Of a DNA stretch of 31,293 bases, positions 15,810 through 23,308 are shown piece by piece. Within the stretch, counting starts at the first letter, position 1; the number at the start of each line of letters is the position of its first letter. The notes under the pieces are model-generated. The model did no database searches and was not told the origin of the DNA. It saw nothing but the letters and a program-made list of their open reading frames with translations. The translations under genes and the position numbers were made by a program. The DNA is from Halarsenatibacter sp964630835 (lineage in GTDB: Bacteria; Bacillota; Halanaerobiia; Halanaerobiales; Halarsenatibacteraceae): NCBI GenBank assembly GCA_964630835.1, contig CAZVZM010000019.1, forward strand, positions 1 through 31,293. The letters run 5' to 3'.

Positions 15810-17937
15810 TCTCATACCCCTCCATTTCTTCCAGTTCCTCTTCCAGATCGTCAGGATACTCAACACGCTGATGATATATTCCCGTAAGAATTTTTGAAAA
15901 GCTATCTGCAATATCATTCAGTTCTTTGAGTGTCAGATCGGACTCATCCAGCTGATTCTCCAGAAGTTTTTCTCGCACCAATCCCCTAACCATGTTTTCT
16001 ATCCGATTGGGATTGGTTTTATCAAAATTTTTAGAACGAATGGTAGCCTCCACAATGTCTGCCAGCATAAGAATGGCCGCCTCTTTTGATTGAGGCTTTG
16101 GACCATCATATCGAAAATCACTTTCTTCTGCCACAGTGTGATCATCATTGTGAATGGCTTCCTGATAAAAATATGATATGAGATTGGTCCCCTGATGCTG
16201 TTCAATAAGATCAATCACTTCAGCAGGCAAATCATGCTCCCGGGCCATCTTCACCCCGTCCTTGACATGAGATTTAATTATCAACGAACTTAAATTGGGT
16301 TTAATATCCTCATGGGGATTTTCTCCACTGAATTGATTATCAGTAAAAAAGTAAGGCCTTTTTATTTTGCCAATATCATGATAATAAGCTCCAACCCTGG
16401 TAAGCAGAGCATCCGCTCCAATATTATCCGCTGCGGTTTCAGCCAGATTTCCCACCACCATGCTGTGATGATAGGTGCCGGGAGCCTCAACAAGAAGCTT
16501 TTTAAGAAGGGGGCTGTTAGGGTTGGATAGTTCCAGCAGTTTAACAGCAGAAGTTAAATTGAACAAATTTTCCAGGTAAGGAAGCAGTCCATTGGAGAAT
16601 ATTGCCACGAGGAGCCCATTTAAAGCCCCTAACCCGGCCAAAATTGCCATATCAAGTAAAGTAAAGGCTGGCTGTAAAAAATTGATCATAATGATGGTAA
16701 AGATTAAAACACCGCTGATATTAAAACCCGCCCTGACGAGATCACTTCTCTGGTTGATTTCAGCAACACTGTAACACCCTACCATACCGGAAACAAATGC
16801 GGCAATAGCCAGATCAAAATTGAGTCCAAAAAGCAGAGGCAAAAGCAGAGAAGCATATATAGTAACAATTACTGCAGGCGGTGTGGAAAGAAGGATGGTT
16901 GTCAGGATAGAGAGCATGCCAACCGGGATAAGATAGTAGACATATTCAAAATCAAAAAAAGTCAATGCCCAGGCCACCAGGAAGAGGATTAAAACCAGAC
17001 TCTGAAGCAGGTAAAGCCTGTTGTTATTTTCCCAGACCGATGATAGGTGATTTTTTAGATAGTATACCGTAATCATTGTTAGAATCAAAAAATATATTAC
17101 CGTCCCTGTTAGCTGGAGCCAGCCCACCTCTGAAGGGGTTAACCCTAATTCTTCAAGCACCCTCAACTGCAGGGGAGTGATGGTTTCTCCTTCTCTTACC
17201 ACCAGATCCCCTTCATTAAAGGTAACATATACCGGCTCCACCTCTGCCAAAACGTCCTGCTGAAGAGCCTCTGTCGCCTCTTCATCTAAAACCATATTTG
17301 GAGACAGTCCGGACATTATAAGGGAGACAAGAAGAGCATGCTTTTCCTCATCAATCTCCTCCTCATGGACTTCCTCCAGGAAAACTTTTAAATCTTCCTC
17401 TGCGGCATTAATTTCATCCTCCCGAACAGGCCCGCGAAATAAATATTCCAGGGCCTCTTCTCCAATATCTCTAAGTCGGGATAACTCATCAGCATCAAAA
17501 TTTATTAGCAAATCAATCTCATGCTGGGTGAGTGAGACCTCCAGCTCATTGAGCCTTCCCTCAAGTTCAAGCTCTCTATTTTCACCATCATATTCACCGG
17601 CAGCTTCAAGAGCCTGTCTAAAGATATTATTGCTTCTTTCAAAAGCTTTCCGATCCTCTCGATAAATAGCGGGCAGATTTTCCCGGGCCAGCTGTCTCCT
17701 TATTTGTGTGCTCTCCTCATCAAAAATTTCCAGGTCCTGAGGGGCGGTTATATCCGCAGGAGCGGCCTCGCCTGCCCTAAATTCAGTGGTGGTAGGAATC
17801 ATATTAGCTGTCAGTATTACCAGCATTAACAGACAAAAGATTATACCAAAAACAATTTTCCTGACATCAGGGTCCAGCTCCTTGAGACCGGGAAAATTTT
17901 TCCACATTTTCTTAAACCGGTCCATAAAACTACTCAT
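15784..17937 (-). CDS. pgpH: 7TM-HD phosphohydrolase, PgpH-like c-di-AMP phosphodiesterase
   Basis: This is a 717-residue membrane protein of the 7TMR-HD family. Characterised members (Listeria PgpH, Bacillus YqfF) hydrolyse cyclic di-AMP. An N-terminal membrane anchor at about residues 28-48 is followed by a large Glu-rich extracellular domain. About seven hydrophobic helices come next, roughly residues 270-460, and then a cytoplasmic HD domain with TYHHSMVVGNLAE and YYHDIGKIKRP (H520, D521). IKSHVKDGVKMAREH and a later LADIVEA fit the remaining HD metal ligands. The ATG at 17937 follows AAGGGTGG by 8 bases. The gene lies between phoH and ybeY, the standard order. The c-di-AMP synthase is not in the window, so the substrate is assigned by family only. 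Confidence 0.94.
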   Translation of the reverse strand: MSSFMDRFKKMWKNFPGLKELDPDVRKIVFGIIFCLLMLVILTANMIPTTTEFRAGEAAPADITAPQDLEIFDEESTQIRRQLARENLPAIYREDRKAFERSNNIFRQALEAAGEYDGENRELELEGRLNELEVSLTQHEIDLLINFDADELSRLRDIGEEALEYLFRGPVREDEINAAEEDLKVFLEEVHEEEIDEEKHALLVSLIMSGLSPNMVLDEEATEALQQDVLAEVEPVYVTFNEGDLVVREGETITPLQLRVLEELGLTPSEVGWLQLTGTVIYFLILTMITVYYLKNHLSSVWENNNRLYLLQSLVLILFLVAWALTFFDFEYVYYLIPVGMLSILTTILLSTPPAVIVTIYASLLLPLLFGLNFDLAIAAFVSGMVGCYSVAEINQRSDLVRAGFNISGVLIFTIIMINFLQPAFTLLDMAILAGLGALNGLLVAIFSNGLLPYLENLFNLTSAVKLLELSNPNSPLLKKLLVEAPGTYHHSMVVGNLAETAADNIGADALLTRVGAYYHDIGKIKRPYFFTDNQFSGENPHEDIKPNLSSLIIKSHVKDGVKMAREHDLPAEVIDLIEQHQGTNLISYFYQEAIHNDDHTVAEESDFRYDGPKPQSKEAAILMLADIVEATIRSKNFDKTNPNRIENMVRGLVREKLLENQLDESDLTLKELNDIADSFSKILTGIYHQRVEYPDDLEEELEEMEGYENAGSEDEQ

Positions 17938-17969
17938 TATATAATCCACCCTTTATAAATCCTAAAATA

Positions 17970-18938
17970 TTACTGTTCAGACTGTTCCCTGTCCTCATAA
18001 GCTGTTATAATTTTGCGCACAAGATTATGCCTTACAACATCGGACTCATCCAGATAGATAAACTCAATTCCCTCAATATCTCCCAAAATCTTACGCACTT
18101 CTCCGAGACCGGAGGTTTCGTGATAAGGCAGATCAATCTGCGTTATATCTCCAGTTATGACAGCACGGGACTCAAAACCTATCCTGGTTAACATCATTTT
18201 CATCTGTTCTGTAGTGGTATTTTGAGCTTCATCGAGAATAATAAAAGAATCATCAAGGGTTCGACCGCGCATATATGCCAGAGGAGCCACCTCTATTATG
18301 TCTTTTTCCAGATATTCTTTTACCTTTTCGGGGCCTAAAACATCAAATAAAGAGTCATAAAGGGGACGAAGATAGGGATCGACCTTATCCTGCATATCGC
18401 CTGGCAAAAATCCGAGCTCTTCACCGGCTTCTATCGCAGGTCTGGTCAATACAATTCTGTCCACTCTGTGGTTCAAAAGATATTTTACAGCCATCACAAC
18501 AGCTAGATAGGTTTTTCCTGTGCCAGCTGGACCAATAGAAAATACTATATCAAAGTTTTTCATAGCCTCGACATATATTTTCTGACCAACCGTTTGAGGC
18601 TTTATCTCTCTTCCTTTATGATTAACCTGAATAACTTCATTAAAGACATTTGAGAAGTCTCTATTTTTATCTCTTTGAAGTAATTCAATTATATATTTGA
18701 GCTGCCTTTCAGAAATTGTATCTCCCTCATCAATAATCTTTGTCATCTCTTCAAGAGCTCTCCGGGCAACTCGCACAGAATTTTCCTCGCCCTCGATTCT
18801 GACCTCGCTGCCTCTTGCCCTGAGACTTACATTAAGCTCTTCTTCAATTATTTTAATATTTTTGTCCAGATTGCCGAAAAGATTTCTCGCTTTATGATAA
18901 TTGGATACGGCAAAATGCTCTGTAGCATTACTGCTCAC
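17970..18938 (-). CDS. phoH: PhoH-like ATPase (YbeZ/PhoH)
   Basis: This is a PhoH-family P-loop ATPase of 322 residues, thought to act in RNA metabolism together with YbeY. The Walker A motif IGPAGTGKTYLA is at about residues 135-146 and the Walker B FIILDEAQNTT lies further on, followed by MMLTRIGFESRAVITGD. The N-terminal 110 residues include a KH-like nucleic-acid domain (VSLRARGSEVRIEGE). The start is probably a GTG at 18938. A perfect AAGGAGG lies six bases before it, whereas the ATG two codons earlier touches that site. It begins the phoH-pgpH-ybeY run. The 279 bases upstream are AT-rich with no confident promoter, although a TTGACA is present at 19075-19080. Confidence 0.95.
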   Translation of the reverse strand: MSSNATEHFAVSNYHKARNLFGNLDKNIKIIEEELNVSLRARGSEVRIEGEENSVRVARRALEEMTKIIDEGDTISERQLKYIIELLQRDKNRDFSNVFNEVIQVNHKGREIKPQTVGQKIYVEAMKNFDIVFSIGPAGTGKTYLAVVMAVKYLLNHRVDRIVLTRPAIEAGEELGFLPGDMQDKVDPYLRPLYDSLFDVLGPEKVKEYLEKDIIEVAPLAYMRGRTLDDSFIILDEAQNTTTEQMKMMLTRIGFESRAVITGDITQIDLPYHETSGLGEVRKILGDIEGIEFIYLDESDVVRHNLVRKIITAYEDREQSEQ

Positions 18939-19217
18939 TTTCATCCTCCTTAATGACTAAAAATCTCTCCCGGATTTTCCGGAGCCTACTTTTAGCAATT
19001 AATACTTTAAGAGTATAATTAAAATAAGATTAAAAAATTGAAAACAGGCAATACAGGACTTTTTGCAAATTATATTGTCAAATCTTTTCTTCAAACATAC
19101 AATTCAAGCAAAATACCTAAAATCCTTCTTTTCTTTCTTTACTATAACATGTTTGATCCGCCTTATAAACCCTTTTCCAGCCAGCCCGGCACATAAATTG
19201 AATATACATTTAAAGGG

Positions 19218-19574
19218 TTAGCGTATATTTCTAAAACACCTGTGAGGCCTCCTGCTTCTTGGAGAAGACAAAACTTCCTTCATGATCACTCCGCGATAAA
19301 GGTCTTCAGGCGAAAATTTCATTGACAATCGACCCTTAGCTTTTTTCATTCTTTTTCTCTTCTCACCGATTTCACTCATGCTGTCAAATTTAGTTTTCCG
19401 GGAAGAGTGCAATGAACGGTCGGAAGGCTTTTTGTTTTTTCTGGACGTTTTCTTTTTGCTTTTTTGGCCATCCCGTTCAAAACTGGAGCTTTCATCTGCA
19501 AATTTTTTATCCACTTTGCTCACATTAAGATTAAAATGGGAAGAATCATGCTGTTGTTTATGATCATTATTCAT
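19218..19574 (-). CDS. Small, very basic hypothetical protein
   Basis: I cannot assign a function. The frame encodes 118 residues. The first 80 are low-complexity and charged, with many Lys, Ser, Arg and Asp, and look disordered. The C-terminal 30 residues look ordered: FSPEDLYRGVIMKEVLSSPR followed by SRRPHR. Short conserved proteins ending in a similar PEDL-R-I-I-MSEIL-PPR motif are, as I recall, found in other Bacillota, but I cannot check this. Support for a real gene is the strong GGGAGG 9 bases before the ATG and the strongly basic composition. No membrane segment or signal is seen. It stands alone between floA (with repeat copy D between them) and phoH, so it likely has its own transcript. 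The Lys/Arg content would allow nucleic-acid binding, but that is a guess. Confidence 0.65.
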   Translation of the reverse strand: MNNDHKQQHDSSHFNLNVSKVDKKFADESSSFERDGQKSKKKTSRKNKKPSDRSLHSSRKTKFDSMSEIGEKRKRMKKAKGRLSMKFSPEDLYRGVIMKEVLSSPRSRRPHRCFRNIR

Positions 19575-19710
19575 AAAATAGAACCTCCCGATTTAATTCA
19601 ATCCGGGTATTTTGTCTCACTTCCTCACTGCATCCAAAAATAAGCATTATTTTATTGGCCTGAAATAAAATTTCAACATTAATTCGATCTAAAATTTACA
19701 TAATATTTTC

Positions 19711-19737
19711 AGGTTCTTCTCCACATCAGTTGCTGGA
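19711..19737 (+). repeat. Short repeat flanking element copy D
   Basis: This 27-base sequence ending GTTGCTGGA matches 23181-23207 at 22 of 27 positions, and all five differences are transitions. Both sites lie to the left of a copy of the dispersed repeat: directly beside it at D, and about 55 bases away at E. It may be an outer part of the same element. Confidence 0.45.
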
Positions 19738-19942
19738 GAAAGCTATGAGGCTCCGCTCACAATGAAATTTTTCCTCTGCTTAAGTTTAGTTTTCGGCCAA
19801 AAAATAGTGCTACCTTCGCGAGAGCTCCTCCCTGAGCTCACGCTCAGCCCGGCACATCGTGAGCCGGGGACACAATTTTTTGGCCATGGTCCCGACCCGG
19901 GCTTTGAAAAATTTCGAGTATCACTTCGCCTCATAGCTTCCT
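19738..19942 (+). repeat. Dispersed intergenic repeat, copy D (full length)
   Basis: This is the best copy, about 205 bp. Its ends form an imperfect inverted repeat of about 37 bases: AAGCTATGAGGC on the left pairs with GCCTCATAGCTT on the right, and further in GAAATTTTTC pairs with GAAAAATTTC, with a diverged 12-base block between them of equal length on both sides. Inside, CGGCCAAAAAATAGTG pairs with the inverted CACAATTTTTTGGCC. The centre contains two GAGCTC palindromes and the hairpin CCCGGC-N9-GCCGGG. The whole would fold into one long branched hairpin on either strand. It lies in the 468-base gap between floA and the small basic gene, where I find no supported coding region. Short frames crossing it on both strands have no ribosome site. 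Confidence 0.8.
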
Positions 19943-20042
19943 ATAATAAGAGGTGAGCAGCTATCGTTTTACAGGCATATGTCGTAAATTCACCAAAGAT
20001 TATGGAGGAGACCCTATTTTCATTCTGTTGCCCGGTTTCTCT

Positions 20043-21044
20043 TTACTGCTGAGCATCCTCATCTTCTTTCCTGGTCTCCTCCGGCTCCTCCTGAAGACGA
20101 GATATCTTTTCTCTCATATCAGTATCTGCCTCTATATTTTGCAGGTTTAAATAGTCCATGACCCCCAGGTTACCGCTGCGCAAAGCTTCAGCCATAGCTC
20201 GGGGCACGTCAGCTTCAGCTTCCACTACCTTGGCCTGCATTTCCTGCACTCTGGCCTTCATCTCCTGTTCTTCTGCAACTGCCATCGCTCTTCTCTCCTC
20301 GGCTTTAGCCTGAGCTATATCTTTGTCCGCCTCTGCCTGATCCTTTTGAAGCTCAGCTCCTATATTATCCCCGATATCCACATCGGCAATATCAATTGAT
20401 AAAATTTCAAAGGCTGTCCCTGAGTCAAGCCCCTTTTCTAGAACTGTCTTGGATATGCTGTCAGGGTTTTCCAGCACCTGTTTATGATCATCCGCTGAAC
20501 CAACCGTGGTAACAATTCCCTCGCCCACCCGGGCCAGAACTGTTTCTTCGCCTGCTCCCCCAACCAGTCTATCTATATTTGCCCTGACCGTGACCCTGGC
20601 AGTTGCCATAACCTGAATACCATCCATCGCCACAGCGGTAACCACAGGGGTTTGTATCACTTTTGGATTTACACTCATCTTCACAGCGTCAAGCACATCC
20701 CTGCCTGCCAGATCAATGGCTGCAGCTCTTTCAAAAGTTAAATCTATTTCAGCCCGCTGTGCTGCTATAAGCGCATCAACTACATTGTTAACATTACCGC
20801 CGGCCAGGTAATGAGCTTCCAGCTTGTCACTTCCCAGTTTTAATCCCGCCTTATGAGTTTTTATCATCGGTGACACGATAGATTTAGGAACTACCCGCCT
20901 CAATCTCATGCCAATTAAATTAAAAAAGCTAATTTTAACTCCAGCAGCAGTCGCGGAAATCCACAGCCCTACCGGGATAAAAGTAAAAAATAATATGATC
21001 AAAACTACAACAAAAACTCCAGTAATGATTGTCATCAAATCCAT
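20043..21044 (-). CDS. floA: Flotillin-like protein FloA (YqfA)
   Basis: This is a bacterial flotillin-like scaffold protein of functional membrane microdomains, 333 residues, almost the same length as Bacillus FloA. The N-terminal hydrophobic segment (about residues 4-27, ending in a VPVGLWISA-like region read here as IPVGLWISATAAGVKISFF) inserts in the membrane. LIGMRLRRVVPKSIVSPMIKTHKAGL follows in pieces and is the family hallmark. A C-terminal Ala/Glu-rich coiled coil spans roughly residues 225-300. The start is an ATG at 21044, 8 bases after GGGAG; a GTG three codons upstream lies in the ribosome site. It follows nfeD by 5 bases. The NfeD-flotillin pair is a classic conserved operon. 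Confidence 0.95.
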   Translation of the reverse strand: MDLMTIITGVFVVVLIILFFTFIPVGLWISATAAGVKISFFNLIGMRLRRVVPKSIVSPMIKTHKAGLKLGSDKLEAHYLAGGNVNNVVDALIAAQRAEIDLTFERAAAIDLAGRDVLDAVKMSVNPKVIQTPVVTAVAMDGIQVMATARVTVRANIDRLVGGAGEETVLARVGEGIVTTVGSADDHKQVLENPDSISKTVLEKGLDSGTAFEILSIDIADVDIGDNIGAELQKDQAEADKDIAQAKAEERRAMAVAEEQEMKARVQEMQAKVVEAEADVPRAMAEALRSGNLGVMDYLNLQNIEADTDMREKISRLQEEPEETRKEDEDAQQ

Positions 21045-21049
21045 AAATT

Positions 21050-22363
21050 TCACTCCCTCTCTTTTTTGCTCACCACAACTCTGCGCCCCTCGTGTTGAAT
21101 AACCTCTATTTTCTCATCCTTATCGATAAAATCCCCCTCTGTTACGACATCAATTCTTCTCTCATTAATTTTAGCCATTCCGCTTGGACGCAGCGGGGTG
21201 AGAGTTTTTCCGCTTTCGCCGGTTAAATTTTCCTCACTGGATCTAGCTATATAACCTTCTTCCACTGTTTCTGATTTCTCCATGGAAATTCTTTTCCATA
21301 GGTCAGATGCTCCAAATATCTTTATCAAAATAAAAATACCCAGCAGGGACAGCACCAGAACTGCTACAATTATTCTTAAAGCCGTGGAAGGATCGGGAAT
21401 AAATAGATACAGGCTGAGAAAAATAGCCGCCAGACCTCCTATGCCGGTGAAACCAAAACCAGGTATAAAGAAAACCTCAATGATTATTAGCAGGATACCC
21501 GCCATAAACAGCAGTAAAAGTCCAATTCCCGCGTAACCCTGATAAAGATAGGAAGAAAAAAACAAACTAAGACTTAATATTCCCACAGTACCGCTTACGC
21601 CAAAACCGGGAATCATTGCCTCTCCTACAAGGCCTACCAGGCCCAGCGTCAGCAAAAGAATACTCACAGCAGGACTGGTAATAACTCCAGCTATAACTTC
21701 GAGAGTCGATTTTTCCATGCGAGTTGCTTCAATCTTCGACCAGCCCTCAACCTGGAAAAGCTCTTCAAGATTATTTACCTGTCCACTGATAAAACCGATC
21801 TCAGCAGCCTCTGAAGCCGTAAGAGATAGAAGCCTGCCTTTATTTACTACGCTATCTATTTCTACCTCTATATCCACCATTGCCCTGGCTATCTCTGGAT
21901 CCCTGCCCTGACGTTCGGCGGTGGCAGCAAACTCTCCACTAAAGGCTGCAATAAATTTTTCCTCTTTCGGTCTGGTTTCTGCAGCTCCCATACTGCTACC
22001 CGTACGCATATAAAGGCTGTCACCGGCCAGGGCAATCAAAGCTCCGGCAGACCAGGCTCTCTGATTTACATAGGTAATTACCGGCATCTCATATTCCAGG
22101 AGTTGATCTCTAATATTAATCGCAGAATCTACCAGGCCTCCATAGGTATCTATTTCAACAATTACAGCACTAAAATCACCTTCTTCTACTTCTGAGAGGG
22201 CACGAGCTAAAAATGAAGTCTGACCGGGATTAACGTCTCCGTGCAGAGGAATTAAAGCAATTTCATTTCCTGCAGCGTCAATAGACAAATTCCCGGCCAA
22301 CAGCAAAATGATAAAAAATACAGCAATAATTATATTTTTTGATGGTTTAGAAAATCCACCCAT
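21050..22363 (-). CDS. Long-form NfeD membrane protein with ClpP-like domain
   Basis: This is a 437-residue NfeD family protein (YqeZ-like). An N-terminal signal or anchor at about residues 9-29 precedes a ClpP/crotonase-fold serine-protease-like domain with IVEIDTYGGLVDSA, WSAGALIALAGD (probable nucleophile Ser) and SMGAAETRP. Then come several transmembrane helices (about residues 230-345) and a C-terminal OB-fold domain with TPLRPSGMAKINERRIDVVTE split by family motifs. Relatives work with flotillins in membrane quality control; proteolysis is shown for archaeal homologues and is an inference here. The ATG at 22363 follows GGGGTGGGA. A likely promoter lies about 45 bases upstream. In many Bacillota rpsU and yqeY precede this gene; neither is found in the window. 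Confidence 0.93.
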   Translation of the reverse strand: MGGFSKPSKNIIIAVFFIILLLAGNLSIDAAGNEIALIPLHGDVNPGQTSFLARALSEVEEGDFSAVIVEIDTYGGLVDSAINIRDQLLEYEMPVITYVNQRAWSAGALIALAGDSLYMRTGSSMGAAETRPKEEKFIAAFSGEFAATAERQGRDPEIARAMVDIEVEIDSVVNKGRLLSLTASEAAEIGFISGQVNNLEELFQVEGWSKIEATRMEKSTLEVIAGVITSPAVSILLLTLGLVGLVGEAMIPGFGVSGTVGILSLSLFFSSYLYQGYAGIGLLLLFMAGILLIIIEVFFIPGFGFTGIGGLAAIFLSLYLFIPDPSTALRIIVAVLVLSLLGIFILIKIFGASDLWKRISMEKSETVEEGYIARSSEENLTGESGKTLTPLRPSGMAKINERRIDVVTEGDFIDKDEKIEVIQHEGRRVVVSKKERE

Positions 22364-22403
22364 TTAGGATCCCACCCCGAGCTTAAATATCAAAAGTTAT
22401 TCT

Positions 22404-22432
22404 TATATATGATTGGTGATCAGATGTGTTAA
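22404..22432 (-). promoter_or_regulatory. Candidate promoter of nfeD-floA
   Basis: On the minus strand, TTAACA (22427-22432) and TATATA (22404-22409) are 17 bases apart, with the start codon about 40 bases downstream. The region is AT-rich, so a chance match is possible. Confidence 0.45.
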
Positions 22433-22465
22433 AACCTGAAACATTGCATTCCAACCATTTGTTAG

Positions 22466-22486
22466 AATTTGTATTTTTTACAAATT
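22466..22486. other. AT-rich inverted repeat upstream of nfeD
   Basis: AATTTGTA and TACAAATT form an 8-bp perfect inverted repeat around a five-T centre. It lies upstream of the candidate nfeD promoter in the 441-base gap 22364-22804. That gap also holds repeat copy F and no gene that I can see, including no short rpsU-like frame. The role, if any, is unknown; an operator is one option. Confidence 0.3.
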
Positions 22487-22620
22487 TAAAAATAAAGAAA
22501 CCAAAATAAAACAAAGTTCAACAACTAACACAAAATAATACATTCAAAGGTTTTTCCTGTGTTTATTTGTCAAATAGATGTGTCATAATTAGCCTGATAT
22601 ATTATACTGTAAAATATATA

Positions 22621-22686
22621 GCTACGTTCATAGTGAAATTTTTTTCTCTGCAAAAGTCTGGATTTCGGTCAAAAATTTTTTCACTT
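22621..22686 (+). repeat. Dispersed intergenic repeat, copy F (degenerate left part)
   Basis: This matches the left part of copy D (GCT-CG-TCA-A-TGAAATTTTT, then CTCTGC, then TTTCGG-CAAAAA) with several substitutions and small length differences. Similarity stops at about 22686, and no right arm is recognisable. It is an eroded or truncated copy between the HIT gene and nfeD. Confidence 0.55.
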
Positions 22687-22776
22687 TAAAACTATTGTTA
22701 ATTTTTATAATATCATATGTTTCCTGCAATCACAATTAAAAGTTTCTTCTATCCTCCTGAATAACATACCCGGAAA

Positions 22777-22794
22777 CCGGCAGAAACCTGCCGG
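22777..22794 (-). terminator. Possible terminator or hairpin 3' of the HIT gene
   Basis: On the minus strand, CCGGCAG-GTTT-CTGCCGG makes a perfect 7-bp GC-rich stem 10 bases after the HIT stop codon. Only TTTCC follows it, so the U-tract is poor and the terminator call is tentative. Confidence 0.4.
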
Positions 22795-22804
22795 AAGCAA
22801 AATA

Positions 22805-23149
22805 TCATCCTGGAGGCCAGGAGAGAGCTCTACCACCCAGCAGGTGAAAGTGAAGATGATCTACGGTTTGACCTCCCTCGTTTCCACAGTTATTGACAAT
22901 TCTAAAGCCGCTTCCAGCAATATCGTGTTCTTCAGCCAGTTTCACGATTACCCGATGAATTTCGCCCACAAGATCAAATTCATCTTTCTCAATGTCTTTT
23001 ATAGATTCTATATGTTTCCGGGGTATCACAAGGATATGAACTGGAGCCTGTGGATTAGCATCAGCGAAAGCCACGATATTTTTATCCTCATAGAGAATTT
23101 CGGTGTCCATTTTTCCGGCAGCGATATCACAGAAAATGCAATTTGACAT
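22805..23149 (-). CDS. HIT family (histidine triad) hydrolase
   Basis: This is a 114-residue histidine-triad protein of the HINT type, which as a family hydrolyses nucleoside phosphoramidates and related AMP conjugates. The N-terminal CIFCDIAAGK with paired Cys, the middle PQAPVHILVIPRKHI, and the catalytic triad DHLHFHLLGGR near the C-terminus are intact. Two ATGs are possible: 23158 lies only 3 bases after GGAGG, while 23149 lies 12 bases after it and matches the family's usual beginning, so I chose 23149. A HIT gene after mtaB is common in clostridia. It is separated from mtaB by repeat copy E and so may be transcribed separately. Confidence 0.94.
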   Translation of the reverse strand: MSNCIFCDIAAGKMDTEILYEDKNIVAFADANPQAPVHILVIPRKHIESIKDIEKDEFDLVGEIHRVIVKLAEEHDIAGSGFRIVNNCGNEGGQTVDHLHFHLLGGRALSWPPG

Positions 23150-23180
23150 GGATGACATTCACCTCCCTGATTAAATATTT

Positions 23181-23207
23181 AAGCTCTTCTTCACATTAGT
23201 TGTTGGA
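23181..23207 (+). repeat. Short repeat near element copy E
   Basis: This is the partner of 19711-19737 (22 of 27 identical, all differences transitions). It lies about 55 bases left of repeat copy E, just upstream of the HIT gene's ribosome binding site. Confidence 0.45.
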
Positions 23208-23262
23208 TTTTGTTTAAGAACACTTACATTCAGGACATTTTCCCGCTTTTATAGAACTCACT

Positions 23263-23308
23263 CATGGAAGCTATAAGGCTCCGCTCACAATGAAATTTTT
23301 CCTCTGCT
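23263..23308 (+). repeat. Dispersed intergenic repeat, copy E (left arm)
   Basis: This left arm begins CATGGAAGCTATAAGGC. Positions 23269-23308 match copy D at 39 of 40 bases, the closest pair in the window. It stops at the 3' end of mtaB: the mtaB stop codon (23307-23309) overlaps the last bases of the match. The rest of the element is absent. Confidence 0.75.

Noticed and set aside
19046..19080. TTGACA at 19075-19080 as the phoH promoter
   Set aside because: No acceptable -10 box is found 16-18 bases downstream, so I did not call a promoter.
19145..19201. AACCCTTT...AAAGGGTT inverted repeat after the small basic gene as a terminator
   Set aside because: The arms are only 8 bases with a loop of nearly 40 bases, and no T-run follows the stem.
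19738..19942. CRISPR-like or tandem repeat array
   Set aside because: Copies are kilobases apart, are about 205 bp long and have no regular spacers.
19743..19956. Two 63-64 codon frames on opposite strands across repeat copy D, with a similar frame in copy C
   Set aside because: They follow from the DNA-level similarity and inverted symmetry of the repeat. There is no ribosome binding site, and the frames break in the other copies.
22364..22804. A short rpsU (S21) gene that could be too small for routine gene finding
   Set aside because: The minus strand of this gap is very AT-rich and has no basic S21-like frame or suitable ribosome site.
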